Positions 35,423-44,855 of a stretch of 64,000 nucleotides of DNA are shown here, one piece after another. Source of the DNA: Beauveria sp. NWAFU-1 (Eukaryota; Ascomycota; Sordariomycetes; Hypocreales; Cordycipitaceae); the NCBI GenBank assembly GCA_024472245.1, contig JANBXD010000003.1:4588001-4652000 (forward strand), given 5' to 3'. Below the pieces are notes generated by a model. It worked only from the letters and a program-made list of their open reading frames with translations. It was not told the DNA's origin and made no database searches. Position numbers and translations under genes: made by a program. Positions within the stretch are counted from its first letter, which is position 1; every line of letters begins with the position of its first letter.

Positions 35423-36080
35423 ATGCATAGCTCACAACAAGCAAATGCTCTGATTCGAATGGGGCAAGATGCGCTCCTGGAGGACCTGAAAAGAAAGGAA
35501 CGCGCTGAAAACAATGAGCTGAGAAAAGCCTGTCTTACAGAATTGGTGAACGCAGATCCCAACGTTAGAAAGAATCCATTCGCTAGCAGGCTGATTTGCT
35601 TCAGTTCATTGACGAGTATAATAGAATATTTGGTACCACGGTAACGTTATTCGCGTACTTTTGGCCATTTTCTTTATTGCGGTAAGTGAGGATCATTGAC
35701 CGCAATAAAAAGCGTACAACAGTTAAGAGATAATTCACTGACATCTCCACTTCGACTAGGATACGGACTCGGATGGTAAGCAACATCTTACCATCAGTAG
35801 GCGTGTTGATGTACAAATGATACTAACCCAGTTCCAGGGCGTCTTTCAGTCACTGAATTATTGAACCTCACGGAGAGAAAGGACAAAGATGCCTCTGAGA
35901 GTATTCGAGCAATGATCAAAGAAGCTGATGTTAGTAAGGACTCAAAGCTCAATCTTGCTGGTAAGTGAAAAGAGGCGTCATTGCTGCCTTGATAATTTGA
36001 CTAAGCGGCCAGAGTATCTTGTTCTCGGTATTCTTGGTGGTGATCGCAAAGCCGGCTACATTCTCGCCACCAAGTCGTAG
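35423..36080 (+). CDS. Small helical protein, four exons, unknown
   Basis: Model: join(35423..35545,35590..35632,35838..35960,36013..36080), 118 aa. Evidence is reading phase plus splice signals: GTGAAC/CAG (44 bp), GTACCA with TACTAAC and CCAG (205 bp), GTAAGT with GACTAA and CCAG (52 bp). The product is charged and probably all-helical: ALLEDLKRKERAENNELRK, DLLQFIDEYNRIFG, ESIRAMIKEADV, ending LGILGGDRKAGYILATKS. No signal peptide and no family recognised. The first intron is the weakest step; without it the first exon ends at a stop at 35642. Confidence 0.45.
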
Positions 36081-36681
36081 TAGTCGGTCGCAATTGGCTT
36101 GCTGGGCTCGTGCTGTTTGCTCATTTTTACAAAGTCGAGACTATAGTAGGTGGTGTTGGAGATACTGTTTGTAGAAGGTCTGGCATGAATGAGAATCCCG
36201 AAAATGAAGTATCACTCCTATCCATCCTCTAAGACTGTTCCGTCAGTTCACATTCCTGTTTGTGTATGTAGTCTTTGGCCCAAGGAGTAACTCCGGCCGA
36301 TACTCTCCGAGCAGCTTAGTACGAAGGGGGCACTTTCATTCCAAGGTCGGAAGATATATACAGGTACTTAACATGCTCGCTGTTTTTCACGTTCGTCAAC
36401 CCTTCAGGGTGAGGAATGAATCCACGAAATCTACTAATTTACTAGCATATTAACCTTAACACACGTTAACATTAAATTACGCCTAATAAGACATATACCT
36501 AAGTATAGCCTTCTTAAACAGGCAGTTCCTCTCGGGTTGGCTTCTCCGCCGCGGCGCGTATTACGCTCTCAGTCCTAACGGTCCTAAGTACCATCAATTA
36601 TTCCTATGCCAATCTCAAAAGCAACAACGGAACACGGTTTAGTAGGCGATTGGATGTAGAGACAGGGAGAAGGACTGAATC
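36081..36681. other. Intergenic, nothing recognised
   Basis: 600 bp, AT-leaning near 36430-36500. No supported gene. Confidence 0.4.
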
Positions 36682-37110
36682 TCAGTTGTCTTTATAGTTT
36701 TCCAGCGTGCAACCCAAAATCCCTTTACAAACCATGACAGCGTTCTCTTTCGCCTCTTCTTGTTCTAGGTCCAGGTGTGCGTTTTGCGCCTCCCACGTAA
36801 TCTCGGTAATCGTAGCACCTGCCTCGTATGTGCTGTCGGCTCTAGCGACAGCAGGTTGAAGTTTCAGAGCCATCTGCTCCGATTTGGTCCAGCTGCGGCA
36901 TAAATGAACAAAGAAAGCACCGGATGCGTCCTCTGGGATGGAGTAACATAGCCATTTGTCTTCCATAGATTCGGGCATGAAGCCATTTTTCAGTTTTTTC
37001 AGATCCGTCTCGGAGACCTGCAGGTCCCAAGGCGCCGTGACTGGTTTTTGAATCGGCTGCGTTTTCCATCCACTCAGCGGAGTGGCGTCGTGGACACTTA
37101 TATTCGTCAT
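36682..37110 (-). CDS. Small conserved-looking hypothetical protein
   Basis: 142-aa single-exon frame. The central part (DLKKLKNGFMPESMEDKWLCYS, then FFVHLCRSWT about 10 residues later) resembles a small family of uncharacterised bacterial and fungal proteins with a DKW.....HxxRSWT core; I know no function for it. The C-terminus has an acidic helix (LDLEQEEAKENAV) and two Cys in VCKGILGCTL. No signal peptide or membrane segment. Family resemblance is from memory of the motif only. Confidence 0.55.
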   Translation of the reverse strand: MTNISVHDATPLSGWKTQPIQKPVTAPWDLQVSETDLKKLKNGFMPESMEDKWLCYSIPEDASGAFFVHLCRSWTKSEQMALKLQPAVARADSTYEAGATITEITWEAQNAHLDLEQEEAKENAVMVCKGILGCTLENYKDN

Positions 37111-37572
37111 GGCGAGATTCAGGTGGCCGTAACTTTGGGAGTGCTCGTAACGAGAACGTTTGTATAGTAAGTGATAAGAAAATGTACGAAAAGCTGCGAC
37201 TCAATACCACTACGCGGGATGTAGCGCAATTTAAACCTTCCTGGCAGCGGAGTCACGCCGGAGTTAGTGGTGCGGGAGGGGCGGGACACGTTGCAGCCAG
37301 ACTTCACGCCAAGCCCTATGACGGCTGTTGTGATATAAAGGGGATATAGCCGCTATAAAAGTGTGGTGCGTCCGTTTTTTTTGAGCGGATAACTCAATAA
37401 CGGCCGGCCGATCATGTGTCAAGTCACGACGCTACTGCCTTTGCAGAAGCTACCGTCCGCCTAACTAAGGCTCTTAGATCCAAATTTCATCTGTAAGGTC
37501 TGTGTTTGTTACGCTCGTTTTCCAACGAGACGCGCCTATTACTATAGTAATCACTTCACAATTGGTCTATGC
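37111..37572. other. Intergenic, nothing recognised
   Basis: Lies between the hypothetical gene's start and the 3' end of the transporter pseudogene. No supported gene. Confidence 0.4.
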
Positions 37573-39353
37573 TTATTTCTCTGCGCCGTCTTCCTTGGGC
37601 GCTGCCGGTCCCTCCCCTTCCTTAACGCTCCTCCATTCTAGGGTAAAGGAACCCAGAGCAGACAGCGCCGCCATAATAGTGCCGACAATGTATACCCAAC
37701 GGAGGGCCAAATTGTATTTTTCGAGGACTGCTGGCATATCGGCAGCTGGCACTACGTCACGGAGTCGCGTTGCACCGGCGTCAATGATCTTCTGCCGGTC
37801 TAGGTTGTCCACAATGCCCGTGATACCGTCGATGAGCTTTGTGTTGAGAACATTTTGGCCGACAGATACAATGATGGCGCCTCCAAGCTGTTGACAGAAA
37901 AATACGAGAGCAACCCCCATGGGTATCTCCTTATGCGGTAGCACAGTCTGGACAGCAATCGGACCGTGCTGTAGCCCTAGTCCTACACCAAAGCCAAGAA
38001 GAATCTGATACCCAATCCACATGCCACTGCCAGTATAGGTCGCGAAGGTTGAGATGAGGCCAGCACCAATAGTTATGAAGCAGGAAGAAACCATGGTGAA
38101 CGGTGTATAATACCCAAGCCAACCGACAAGCTGGCCAGAAAGTGTGCTTCCGACCACGAGCGACAATACGAATGGAAGTGTGCAATACCTGATTGAACCG
38201 GACTTTTACCTTTTATGGCTTGCAGCCAGAATGGTAGGTAGTAGGTGAAGATATCATAGTTGACGCGAGGCAGAACATGTACCACATGGCCGAGACAACA
38301 GTGCGGTTGCTGATGACGATGAGCTTTAATGGTGGCTGTCTTTTGAGTAAGAATCTGCACCACGATAAAGGCGATGAGACAAGCGCCGAATAACACAAAG
38401 AGAAGAATAATGCGCCAACTGCTCCAAGCATGTGTAGTACCTCCCCATTGAAGGGCAAGAAATAGACAAACTAAAGACGGGAGAAGAAATAACTCGCCGA
38501 GGAGATCGAGCTTTGCAAGCTGCTGCCGAACAGTGAGGCCAGGCTCCATAGGTGGCGACGCCTTGAGGGTCAGAAGAATAATAACCATGGCAACGCCGCC
38601 AATAGGAAGATTGATGTAAAAGCACCAACGCCAGCTGGCATGGCTTGTAAATGCACCGCCTAGGATAGGACCGACTACAGAAGACGTTCCAAGAACGACG
38701 CTGAAGAAACCATTGTACAGAGGTCGCTTGGGAAGAGGCACGGCCTGCATCATGAGAACGATGGCTCCTGACAAGATACCGGCACTTCCTATGCCGGCAA
38801 TGGCGCGCCCAAATATAAAAGCAATCGAGCTCGGCGCGGCCCCGCAAATGGCTGATCCTATTTCGAAGAATGCCAGCACCGTCAAGAACACGAATTTGGT
38901 CGGATAAAAGGAGTAGATTCGTCCCCAGAGAAGTTGGAAGCAGGTCGTTGTCAGCATGTACGCGCTTCCATACCACCCAACGTCGTTCAGGCTGTGAAAT
39001 TCGTCCACCATGCGAGGGATAGCGGTTGCAACGATGGTGCGATCCTGGGGAGGGTTGTATGTGTTAGTACAATGCCGTTGTAGCACTTTCTTTCCAAAGA
39101 TGGATCAGACTACCAGTGACATGAGGAGAATAGCAGATAGAATGCAGGCCATGGTGAGAGCTACCTCCGAGCCGCTGGGATACGCAGGTTCACTTTCGGC
39201 ATCTCTGCACGGCTTCGGCACTTGCGCATCACCTGTGAGGCCTCTTTCGCCATCATTGGTACCTGCCAATGATGAATCTCTCGAGTCTTTCTCGACAGTC
39301 TCATCTATAACAGCCGGTGTGGCAGAGCCTGGGGTGATTTCTTTCATAGACAT
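37573..39353 (-). pseudogene. DHA2-type MFS drug:H+ antiporter, three frame breaks
   Basis: A 14-helix multidrug transporter of the plasma membrane by homology. Start MSMKEITPGS at 39353. Intron 39045-39113 (GTAGTC, GTACTAAC, CCAG) joins to DRTIVATAIP, the DHA2 first-helix motif. Motif C is present as VVGPILGGAF. The frame then shifts near 38330-38345, so NRTVVSAMWYMFCLAS is read in another phase. It returns near 38255 (TYYLPFWLQAIKG) and shifts again near 38185 before SLVVGSTLSGQLVGW. No intron explains these. The C-terminal half (to 37573) is otherwise clean. Three separate lesions suggest a recent pseudogene, though clustered assembly errors are possible. Confidence 0.75.
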
Positions 39354-39941
39354 AGTGATCGTCTCCTCTGACTGTAAAGCGAATAGAAAGGTGGCTCCCA
39401 AGGTAACTGGGAAACTTTGGAGATGGACTTCCAGAAAATGAAAATTCGGCGTTGGTCGTTGTCCGCCAAAGAGTCAATGCCTTTTTTATTGTAATTTACC
39501 AGGGCCATCGCCATGTACAGTGGGGAGACAAAAGTTCCGTACGATAGCCCTAGCATTTGTGATTCGCTCGTGATGGCCGCCACTGCATGAACAAGGCTGT
39601 CGTCACCGTGCGGCCGCAAGGCACCGGTTGCTCGCTGATGCCGCATGCTTGGCTTCCTGGATCATTGTGCGTCTGTCGGGCAAGAGGGCGTAGGGTCCTT
39701 TTACTGCGCATGTACGCCTAGGGGAGCATGTGCTTTATTGCGCTGGCTTATATTGCTGCGAGGATACCTGGCGCCTACAACGCCTATCGCCGTCGCATTA
39801 TTTCTCACATCATAGTAGATGATACGTGGTCGATTCGATTGTTTCATGTTTGTATAAATATTAGACGGTACTGATGGAGTGGAATCTCACCTATACTGCA
39901 CCTGCGCTGCACAGGCCGTGATCGACCAGTCGAGGCTAATA
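39354..39941. other. Intergenic, nothing recognised
   Basis: Upstream of the MFS pseudogene and downstream of the mitochondrial carrier. The reading frame over 39344-39646 has no domain and is probably leader sequence. Confidence 0.4.
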
Positions 39942-41119
39942 TCAGCTGTTGCCAACGGTCAAGGACTGCAGTTGGGGGGGGTTTTGGATGCTTGTACGAG
40001 CTCTAGCCATTCCCAATACAAATTCATACACACCCAGAGTGATTACCGCTGATGGAATTGAACGAAGTAGGTGTGGCGTCAACCCTGAGTAGAATCCGCG
40101 CCAGCCTTCACGCGCCCACGTAGACCGGCAGCACTGCACGAGACCCGTGTTGGCCTGGCTGGAGCCCTCTACCGGCGCCTGGCGCAACCGTGTGAGGACA
40201 ATCTGCGGTAGTCGTTAATCCGGGATGCAAGGGCGACGACCGTAGCTACCTACCTCGTGAGGGTATGTGATGAGAACTGCTGCCACCTTGGCGCAGCCAG
40301 CTGCCCCAGCGGTGCTTGCCCAGTTCCTGAGCTCACCAAGATGGACTGACGATGATGGAGAATAATAGCTTTGGGCTTAAAACAGCGTTTTGAGTCGCTC
40401 GTACAGGACAAGATGTACGGCTGTCTCCAAAGTACCTAGGTAACTTGCACTGAGTCCTCGGTAGAAGCCTGACACTCCTTCAGTCTTGAAGATCTGTAGT
40501 ACGCAATCAACAGTGCTTCTAGAACGTTTTAAGAAAGCACCGTCACAAGCTTGATCATTTGAAAGCTGCAGTCTTGTCTTTACCAGCCAGATTGGATTCG
40601 TAGCAGTGGCTGTTGCGAGGCCAGCAGCAACAGCAGCCTGCGCATGCACCAGTGGCTCGGCTTCCTCGAGGCCTAGATACTGAGCACCCAGCCTCTTACA
40701 GTTCCCATACACAAAGAATTTGACTGCCTGGCCTGGGACTACACCAATCAAACTAGGGACGAGACCGCGAAACAAGCCGCGAATGCCCTCGGTTCTATGT
40801 ATTGTGCCAAGGGCGTCGATTGTCTCGCGGATAGGGTGGACATGGTGTAGCCGTTGAATATTCGAGATTCTGCCTTGGGCAGCTGTTTTATAAGTATCAG
40901 ACTGCATGCGAGTCCTCAAAACGTCAAGAGGAGATGTTGCGATGGAATTGACGAGTCCGCCGCTTCTGGCGAAATTGTCAGCGTGTTGCGCCGCTACATT
41001 GTACTGTTTTGAGCTTACGCGCCAGCTGCAAGGTGTACCCATGGCGAAAGAGTATTGCGAACGGTCTTGTCGCTTGGGACCGGTAATGATCGCGCGAAAT
41101 CTTTCGTGCCAAGAGCCAT
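39942..41119 (-). pseudogene. Mitochondrial carrier (Rim2/NAD-FAD carrier-like), nonsense codon
   Basis: Inner-membrane solute carrier. Model: complement(join(39942..40202,40254..40965,41019..41119)), 357 codons. The start MALGTKDFARS was chosen because intron 40966-41018 (GTAAGC...GCTGAC...CCAG) then gives VHLAAGASGGLVNS. All three carrier signatures are present: SPLDVLRTR, NPIWLVKTR and YPHEIVLTR. The Trp in the second is typical of pyrimidine-nucleotide, NAD and FAD carriers. A TAA at 40377-40379 interrupts exon 2 just after ERLKTLF, and the frame stays open beyond it. No legal intron removes it. CAA to TAA is the simplest explanation. Confidence 0.72.
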
Positions 41120-41565
41120 TGTTTTGTTTGGCGCAATATTGAAATGAACCGCGGCCTGATTTTTTCGGCGGCATAAATTACGGCTATGAAGGGACTAGGA
41201 TCTTGTGAGAGACTGGTAAGCAACTAGAACTATTAACTTATCTAGTAGCTCGCTTGACAAAAGATTTAATATGAATTGCATATTGAGTATTAGTATATGC
41301 AACTTTCTCATGAGTTTAAACTAGCTCTTTAATCCCTCGACAGCATCACAGCGGCCGTTTTCCATTGTGACTTTGTCAATGGCACTGTGGCTGAGCTGGT
41401 GATTGCGCGTTGCTCAACTCAGCGCCAGGTCAGTGCCATTATGCGGCCTGACTAAATAGTTAACCAGAGGCTTCAGCCGTCAGCATTTTAGTCGACAAAT
41501 TCTCAACCTGAGGTCCAATTGCTTCGTCTCCTCGCAATATCAAAACTTTAAGTCCCTTTTACAAA
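41120..41565. promoter_or_regulatory. Divergent upstream region, carrier / Zn2Cys6 gene
   Basis: 446 bp between the starts of two oppositely transcribed genes. No certain binding site. CGG words occur but no clear spaced repeat was found. Confidence 0.35.
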
Positions 41566-43407
41566 ATGAAATCAGACTCCGGCTCTGCCATTTCCAATCC
41601 TTCGGGTCGCAAAGGCAACAAAAAGGTTCGCACCGGTTGCATTACCTGCAAGCAAGTTCATCCCCGCATATCTGCCAGCGACCTTTTCGCTAACCAGCCG
41701 CACTCTAGAATTCGCAAAGTCAAATGCGACGAGGCTAAACCGTCATGCATCCGGTGCGTCAGAACGGGCCGCAACTGTGAAGGCTATGTTGACCGCGTGC
41801 CACCGCGCAATGCCACGAGCCTGCTCCGTCTCAGCCCGATCATGGATTTTGAGTCCCCGGAAGGCTGCCGTGCCTTTGACTACTATCGCAGCCAGTCCGC
41901 ACCGGTTCTAAGCAACATTATGGACTCGGAATTCTGGGGGGGCTTGGTATTGCGACTGAGTGTGACGGAGCCGATTGTGCGGCATGCTGTCCTGGCAATG
42001 AGCAGCCTGCATGAGCACCTCAGCTGCAACAAAGAGCAGCGAGACGCCGTGGGGCCATCGTTCATTTACTCGCAATATGGAAAGTCCATCTCGGCACTGA
42101 GGAAATGGAAAACGGGCGACGGGCCAACCATCCCGCTACTCGCTTGTGTTCTCTATACCTGCTTGGAGTTTCTGCTAGACAACGAAAAGGCGGCGAGGAT
42201 GCACATCATTCAAGGTCGGAGACTGCTGAGCTCTCTCGGCAATGATTTCTCGCCAGCAGTTAAAATGGCCAAGCGAGATTTGGTTCCCATGTACACACGA
42301 CTCGGCCTAGCTGAGTTCCTATACGGTGGCAACCCCCCGGGCGTGCCAGAGCATTTCCGTCCTTCAATCGCGCCACCCGCGAGATTTGAGAATATGGCGG
42401 AGGCAAGGACTTTGCTATACCATCTATTGGATGAAGGGCTGCGGTTTAGCACAAACGCCCGACCAAAAATCTACACGGGGGGGTTGGATGCCGACGGCTT
42501 GCAAACCCTCACATCTGCGCAGCAAGACTTGTTATCTCGATTGAGTCATTGGCATGCAATCTTCATTGTACTAACTAGCGGCCTGAAAATGACGCAGACA
42601 AATGTTTGTACGCAGAACCTCTTGCTGATATACTATAATACGGCTATCATCTGGGTCTCTACATCGCTGAGTCCAGAAGAATTGGCTTACGATGCCCACG
42701 TCACTGCGTTTGGCACCATAGTGTCGCTTGCCTCATCAATCATCGCGAGCGCGCAGAGAGGCCCACCGCTCCATTCATTCAGTTTCGAGACAGAATTAAT
42801 CGCACCCATCTACTGGACGGCACAGAAATGCCGACACCCGCTGCTGCGTCGCGCAGCCGTCAAGTTACTCATGAAGGACGAGCTGAAGAACCGGCGCGAA
42901 AATCTATGGCACTCCAATGAAGCCATTGCAATTGCGTTGCGAACTATTGAGCTGGAAGAGAAAAGCATTGATGAATTCATGGTGGTTGCTGATGAGCGTG
43001 TCAAGGACTTTAGTCTGGAATCTCACAGCACACCGCAGTCCGAGGCTTCAAGCAGAGACTCCGACAGAAGCGGGTGGCATGTCCCACTCAGCCAACCGCC
43101 CACGCTTTCGCTCGAGCAAATAGAGGAGGAACAGCAGCTAGATGAGCTGCTTGAATTTAATCAAATGCCGGATACCACGATGGGAATTGGCACTGCTCAG
43201 GGCGCCGACAGCTTGGCTCAAGTTCTCGACTTGCGTGCTGAGACTGCAAACTTGCTGTCTCCATATGGCGCCGTCGAGAGTTCGCGCATCAAGAACATCC
43301 TCATTGGGGCTCGAGAAAAGGCTGGTGTTACAGTGACAATATTCCGAGAGCCACGGACTGCAAAGGATCAATGGGACGTGAGGAAAGAATTCATTCCGTT
43401 TCTGTAG
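41566..43407 (+). CDS. Zn2Cys6 transcription factor
   Basis: Fungal binuclear zinc cluster regulator, nuclear. Model: join(41566..41651,41709..43407), 594 aa. The unspliced frame (613 aa) inserts 19 residues inside the zinc cluster. Removing 41652-41708 as a GC-AG intron (GCAAGT donor, GCTAAC branch, TAG acceptor) gives a perfect C-X2-C-X6-C-X6-C-X2-C-X6-C cluster starting CITC at about residue 26. Residues about 80-500 resemble the fungal_trans_2 middle region (AFDYYRSQSAPVLS, LEFLLDNEKAARMH). The tail is acidic. It may regulate a neighbour, but the two nearest transporters are broken. Confidence 0.88.
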   Translation: MKSDSGSAISNPSGRKGNKKVRTGCITCKQVHPRISASDLFANQPHSRIRKVKCDEAKPSCIRCVRTGRNCEGYVDRVPPRNATSLLRLSPIMDFESPEGCRAFDYYRSQSAPVLSNIMDSEFWGGLVLRLSVTEPIVRHAVLAMSSLHEHLSCNKEQRDAVGPSFIYSQYGKSISALRKWKTGDGPTIPLLACVLYTCLEFLLDNEKAARMHIIQGRRLLSSLGNDFSPAVKMAKRDLVPMYTRLGLAEFLYGGNPPGVPEHFRPSIAPPARFENMAEARTLLYHLLDEGLRFSTNARPKIYTGGLDADGLQTLTSAQQDLLSRLSHWHAIFIVLTSGLKMTQTNVCTQNLLLIYYNTAIIWVSTSLSPEELAYDAHVTAFGTIVSLASSIIASAQRGPPLHSFSFETELIAPIYWTAQKCRHPLLRRAAVKLLMKDELKNRRENLWHSNEAIAIALRTIELEEKSIDEFMVVADERVKDFSLESHSTPQSEASSRDSDRSGWHVPLSQPPTLSLEQIEEEQQLDELLEFNQMPDTTMGIGTAQGADSLAQVLDLRAETANLLSPYGAVESSRIKNILIGAREKAGVTVTIFREPRTAKDQWDVRKEFIPFL

Positions 43408-43538
43408 CCAAGGACCTACCCCCATACATATAATTGTACCTGTTAACGCCAAGCTAATGCAACATTGAACGACTTGAGAAATCGTCTAGGTATCTCCATC
43501 GCCCATATTTCTTGCAGCACACGCTCGTGTGCTTTTGT

Positions 43539-44339
43539 CTAGCGTCTTGCCGAGCCAGTTTCTGCTAGATGCCGCCGCTTGATTTTCTCATCCTGCTCTG
43601 CCAACACACGCGCCGTGAGGCTGGCAGCCATGGGATTATTGATGCCGCTTATCCTAGCGTCGTTCTTTTTGGCTTTCTTATTTCCAGATGTAATGCTATT
43701 CGGGTCGCCTTTGTCCCTGGTATCTTGGGAGATGTCGCCGCCTTTACGCTTCTTCTTCATCTTTTCAGATCTGTCTTTTTTGAGAGAATGACACAAACCT
43801 CTGTATTTAAGGTCGTCCATTCTCTTGACCAAGTTTTCGATATCTTTCTCGGTCGTTGGTAGGATCGTGATGACGTTCTCTCGTTCGAACGGCTCGCTGC
43901 ATTCGGGGCAGAGGTCTTCCTTGATTTCGGTAACCACAACTTCGGCAAAAGCATGGCCACAGGGCACAAGATATACTGATCTAGTGCCTGGGCCAAGCTG
44001 CTTCAACGAAACTGGGCATATGTACTTCTCGCCGCGGTGCGTAAACTTGAGTCTCACGATGTCGCGAAGAGAGCGAATCATTGTCAAGGTAGGGGCTGCG
44101 TCTGCAGATTCGTCTGTCGCCGTCAGGTGCTTCAAAACTGCCTCATAGTTGTAGAGTCGGCCAGATGCGTCCGATACTGCCGTCTCCATATCAAGCGGCG
44201 CATCGCTGAGCGCACAATGCGACCAAGCGTGGCCGAGAGATTCGAGGATGATCTCTTTGAGTTCAGATACTGTCGGTGTTCGAGCCGCATTCTTTACGAG
44301 CTCTCGACGCTTGGGGATCGAGCCACCGTCATTACCCAT
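43539..44339 (-). CDS. rtf2: Replication termination factor 2 (RTF2) homologue
   Basis: 266 aa, start at MGNDGGSIPKRREL (44337-44339), the normal start of the family; an upstream open extension to 44636 is ignored. The N-terminal part has the Rtf2 signature GNDGG...R.ELVK and a modified RING: ALSDAPL early on, then YICPVSLKQL, LVPCGHAF and LCPECSEPF. The C-terminal half is highly basic (KKRKGGD, KKAKKND), a likely nuclear signal. In fission yeast Rtf2 stabilises forks stalled at site-specific barriers; in human cells it is removed from stalled forks. Divergent from TOR. Confidence 0.93.
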   Translation of the reverse strand: MGNDGGSIPKRRELVKNAARTPTVSELKEIILESLGHAWSHCALSDAPLDMETAVSDASGRLYNYEAVLKHLTATDESADAAPTLTMIRSLRDIVRLKFTHRGEKYICPVSLKQLGPGTRSVYLVPCGHAFAEVVVTEIKEDLCPECSEPFERENVITILPTTEKDIENLVKRMDDLKYRGLCHSLKKDRSEKMKKKRKGGDISQDTRDKGDPNSITSGNKKAKKNDARISGINNPMAASLTARVLAEQDEKIKRRHLAETGSARR

Positions 44340-44855
44340 GGCGATTAGTTTGTTTTGCTGATAAGCCAATGGTAGGAATCGTGCTGAGATGGCAAAATTA
44401 TTCATAGGCAGGCAGGTCCATAGGTATGGACTGGGTTGCGCTAGCGGACGCAGGAGTGGTGGGGTCGAATGTCGCACAGTGTGCGAGCCTTTATAAGTTT
44501 CCCAATTTCGAGGTGGCACGTACAGTGCTATCCAAATTGCACACTGCTCTCTGGTCAGTTCCCCGGTTTCCCAATTCAGTGACCCAAGCAAGCTTGCCCG
44601 CGCAAGGCATCGACATTCATCCTCAGCCACGCCCATTCACTCACCACACGTTTTCGTTGTGTACGTGTGTAACGTGGTTGTGGTGGAATCGCAGTCTATC
44701 TGATACTTGTCGTTGTATCAACCGTCCATCATCTTTACCCGATAACCGCAACGCTACCCATCCCAGCTGGCTTGCGCGATTGCACACTACAAAGGTTGCG
44801 ACTTTCGATTCTCAACACATGTGTTATAGCCTCAAGGCCCCAAGTCTTCGCTGCC
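44340..44855. promoter_or_regulatory. Divergent promoter region, RTF2 / TOR
   Basis: 516 bp separate the two start codons. Presumed bidirectional promoter; no specific motif is claimed. Confidence 0.4.
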
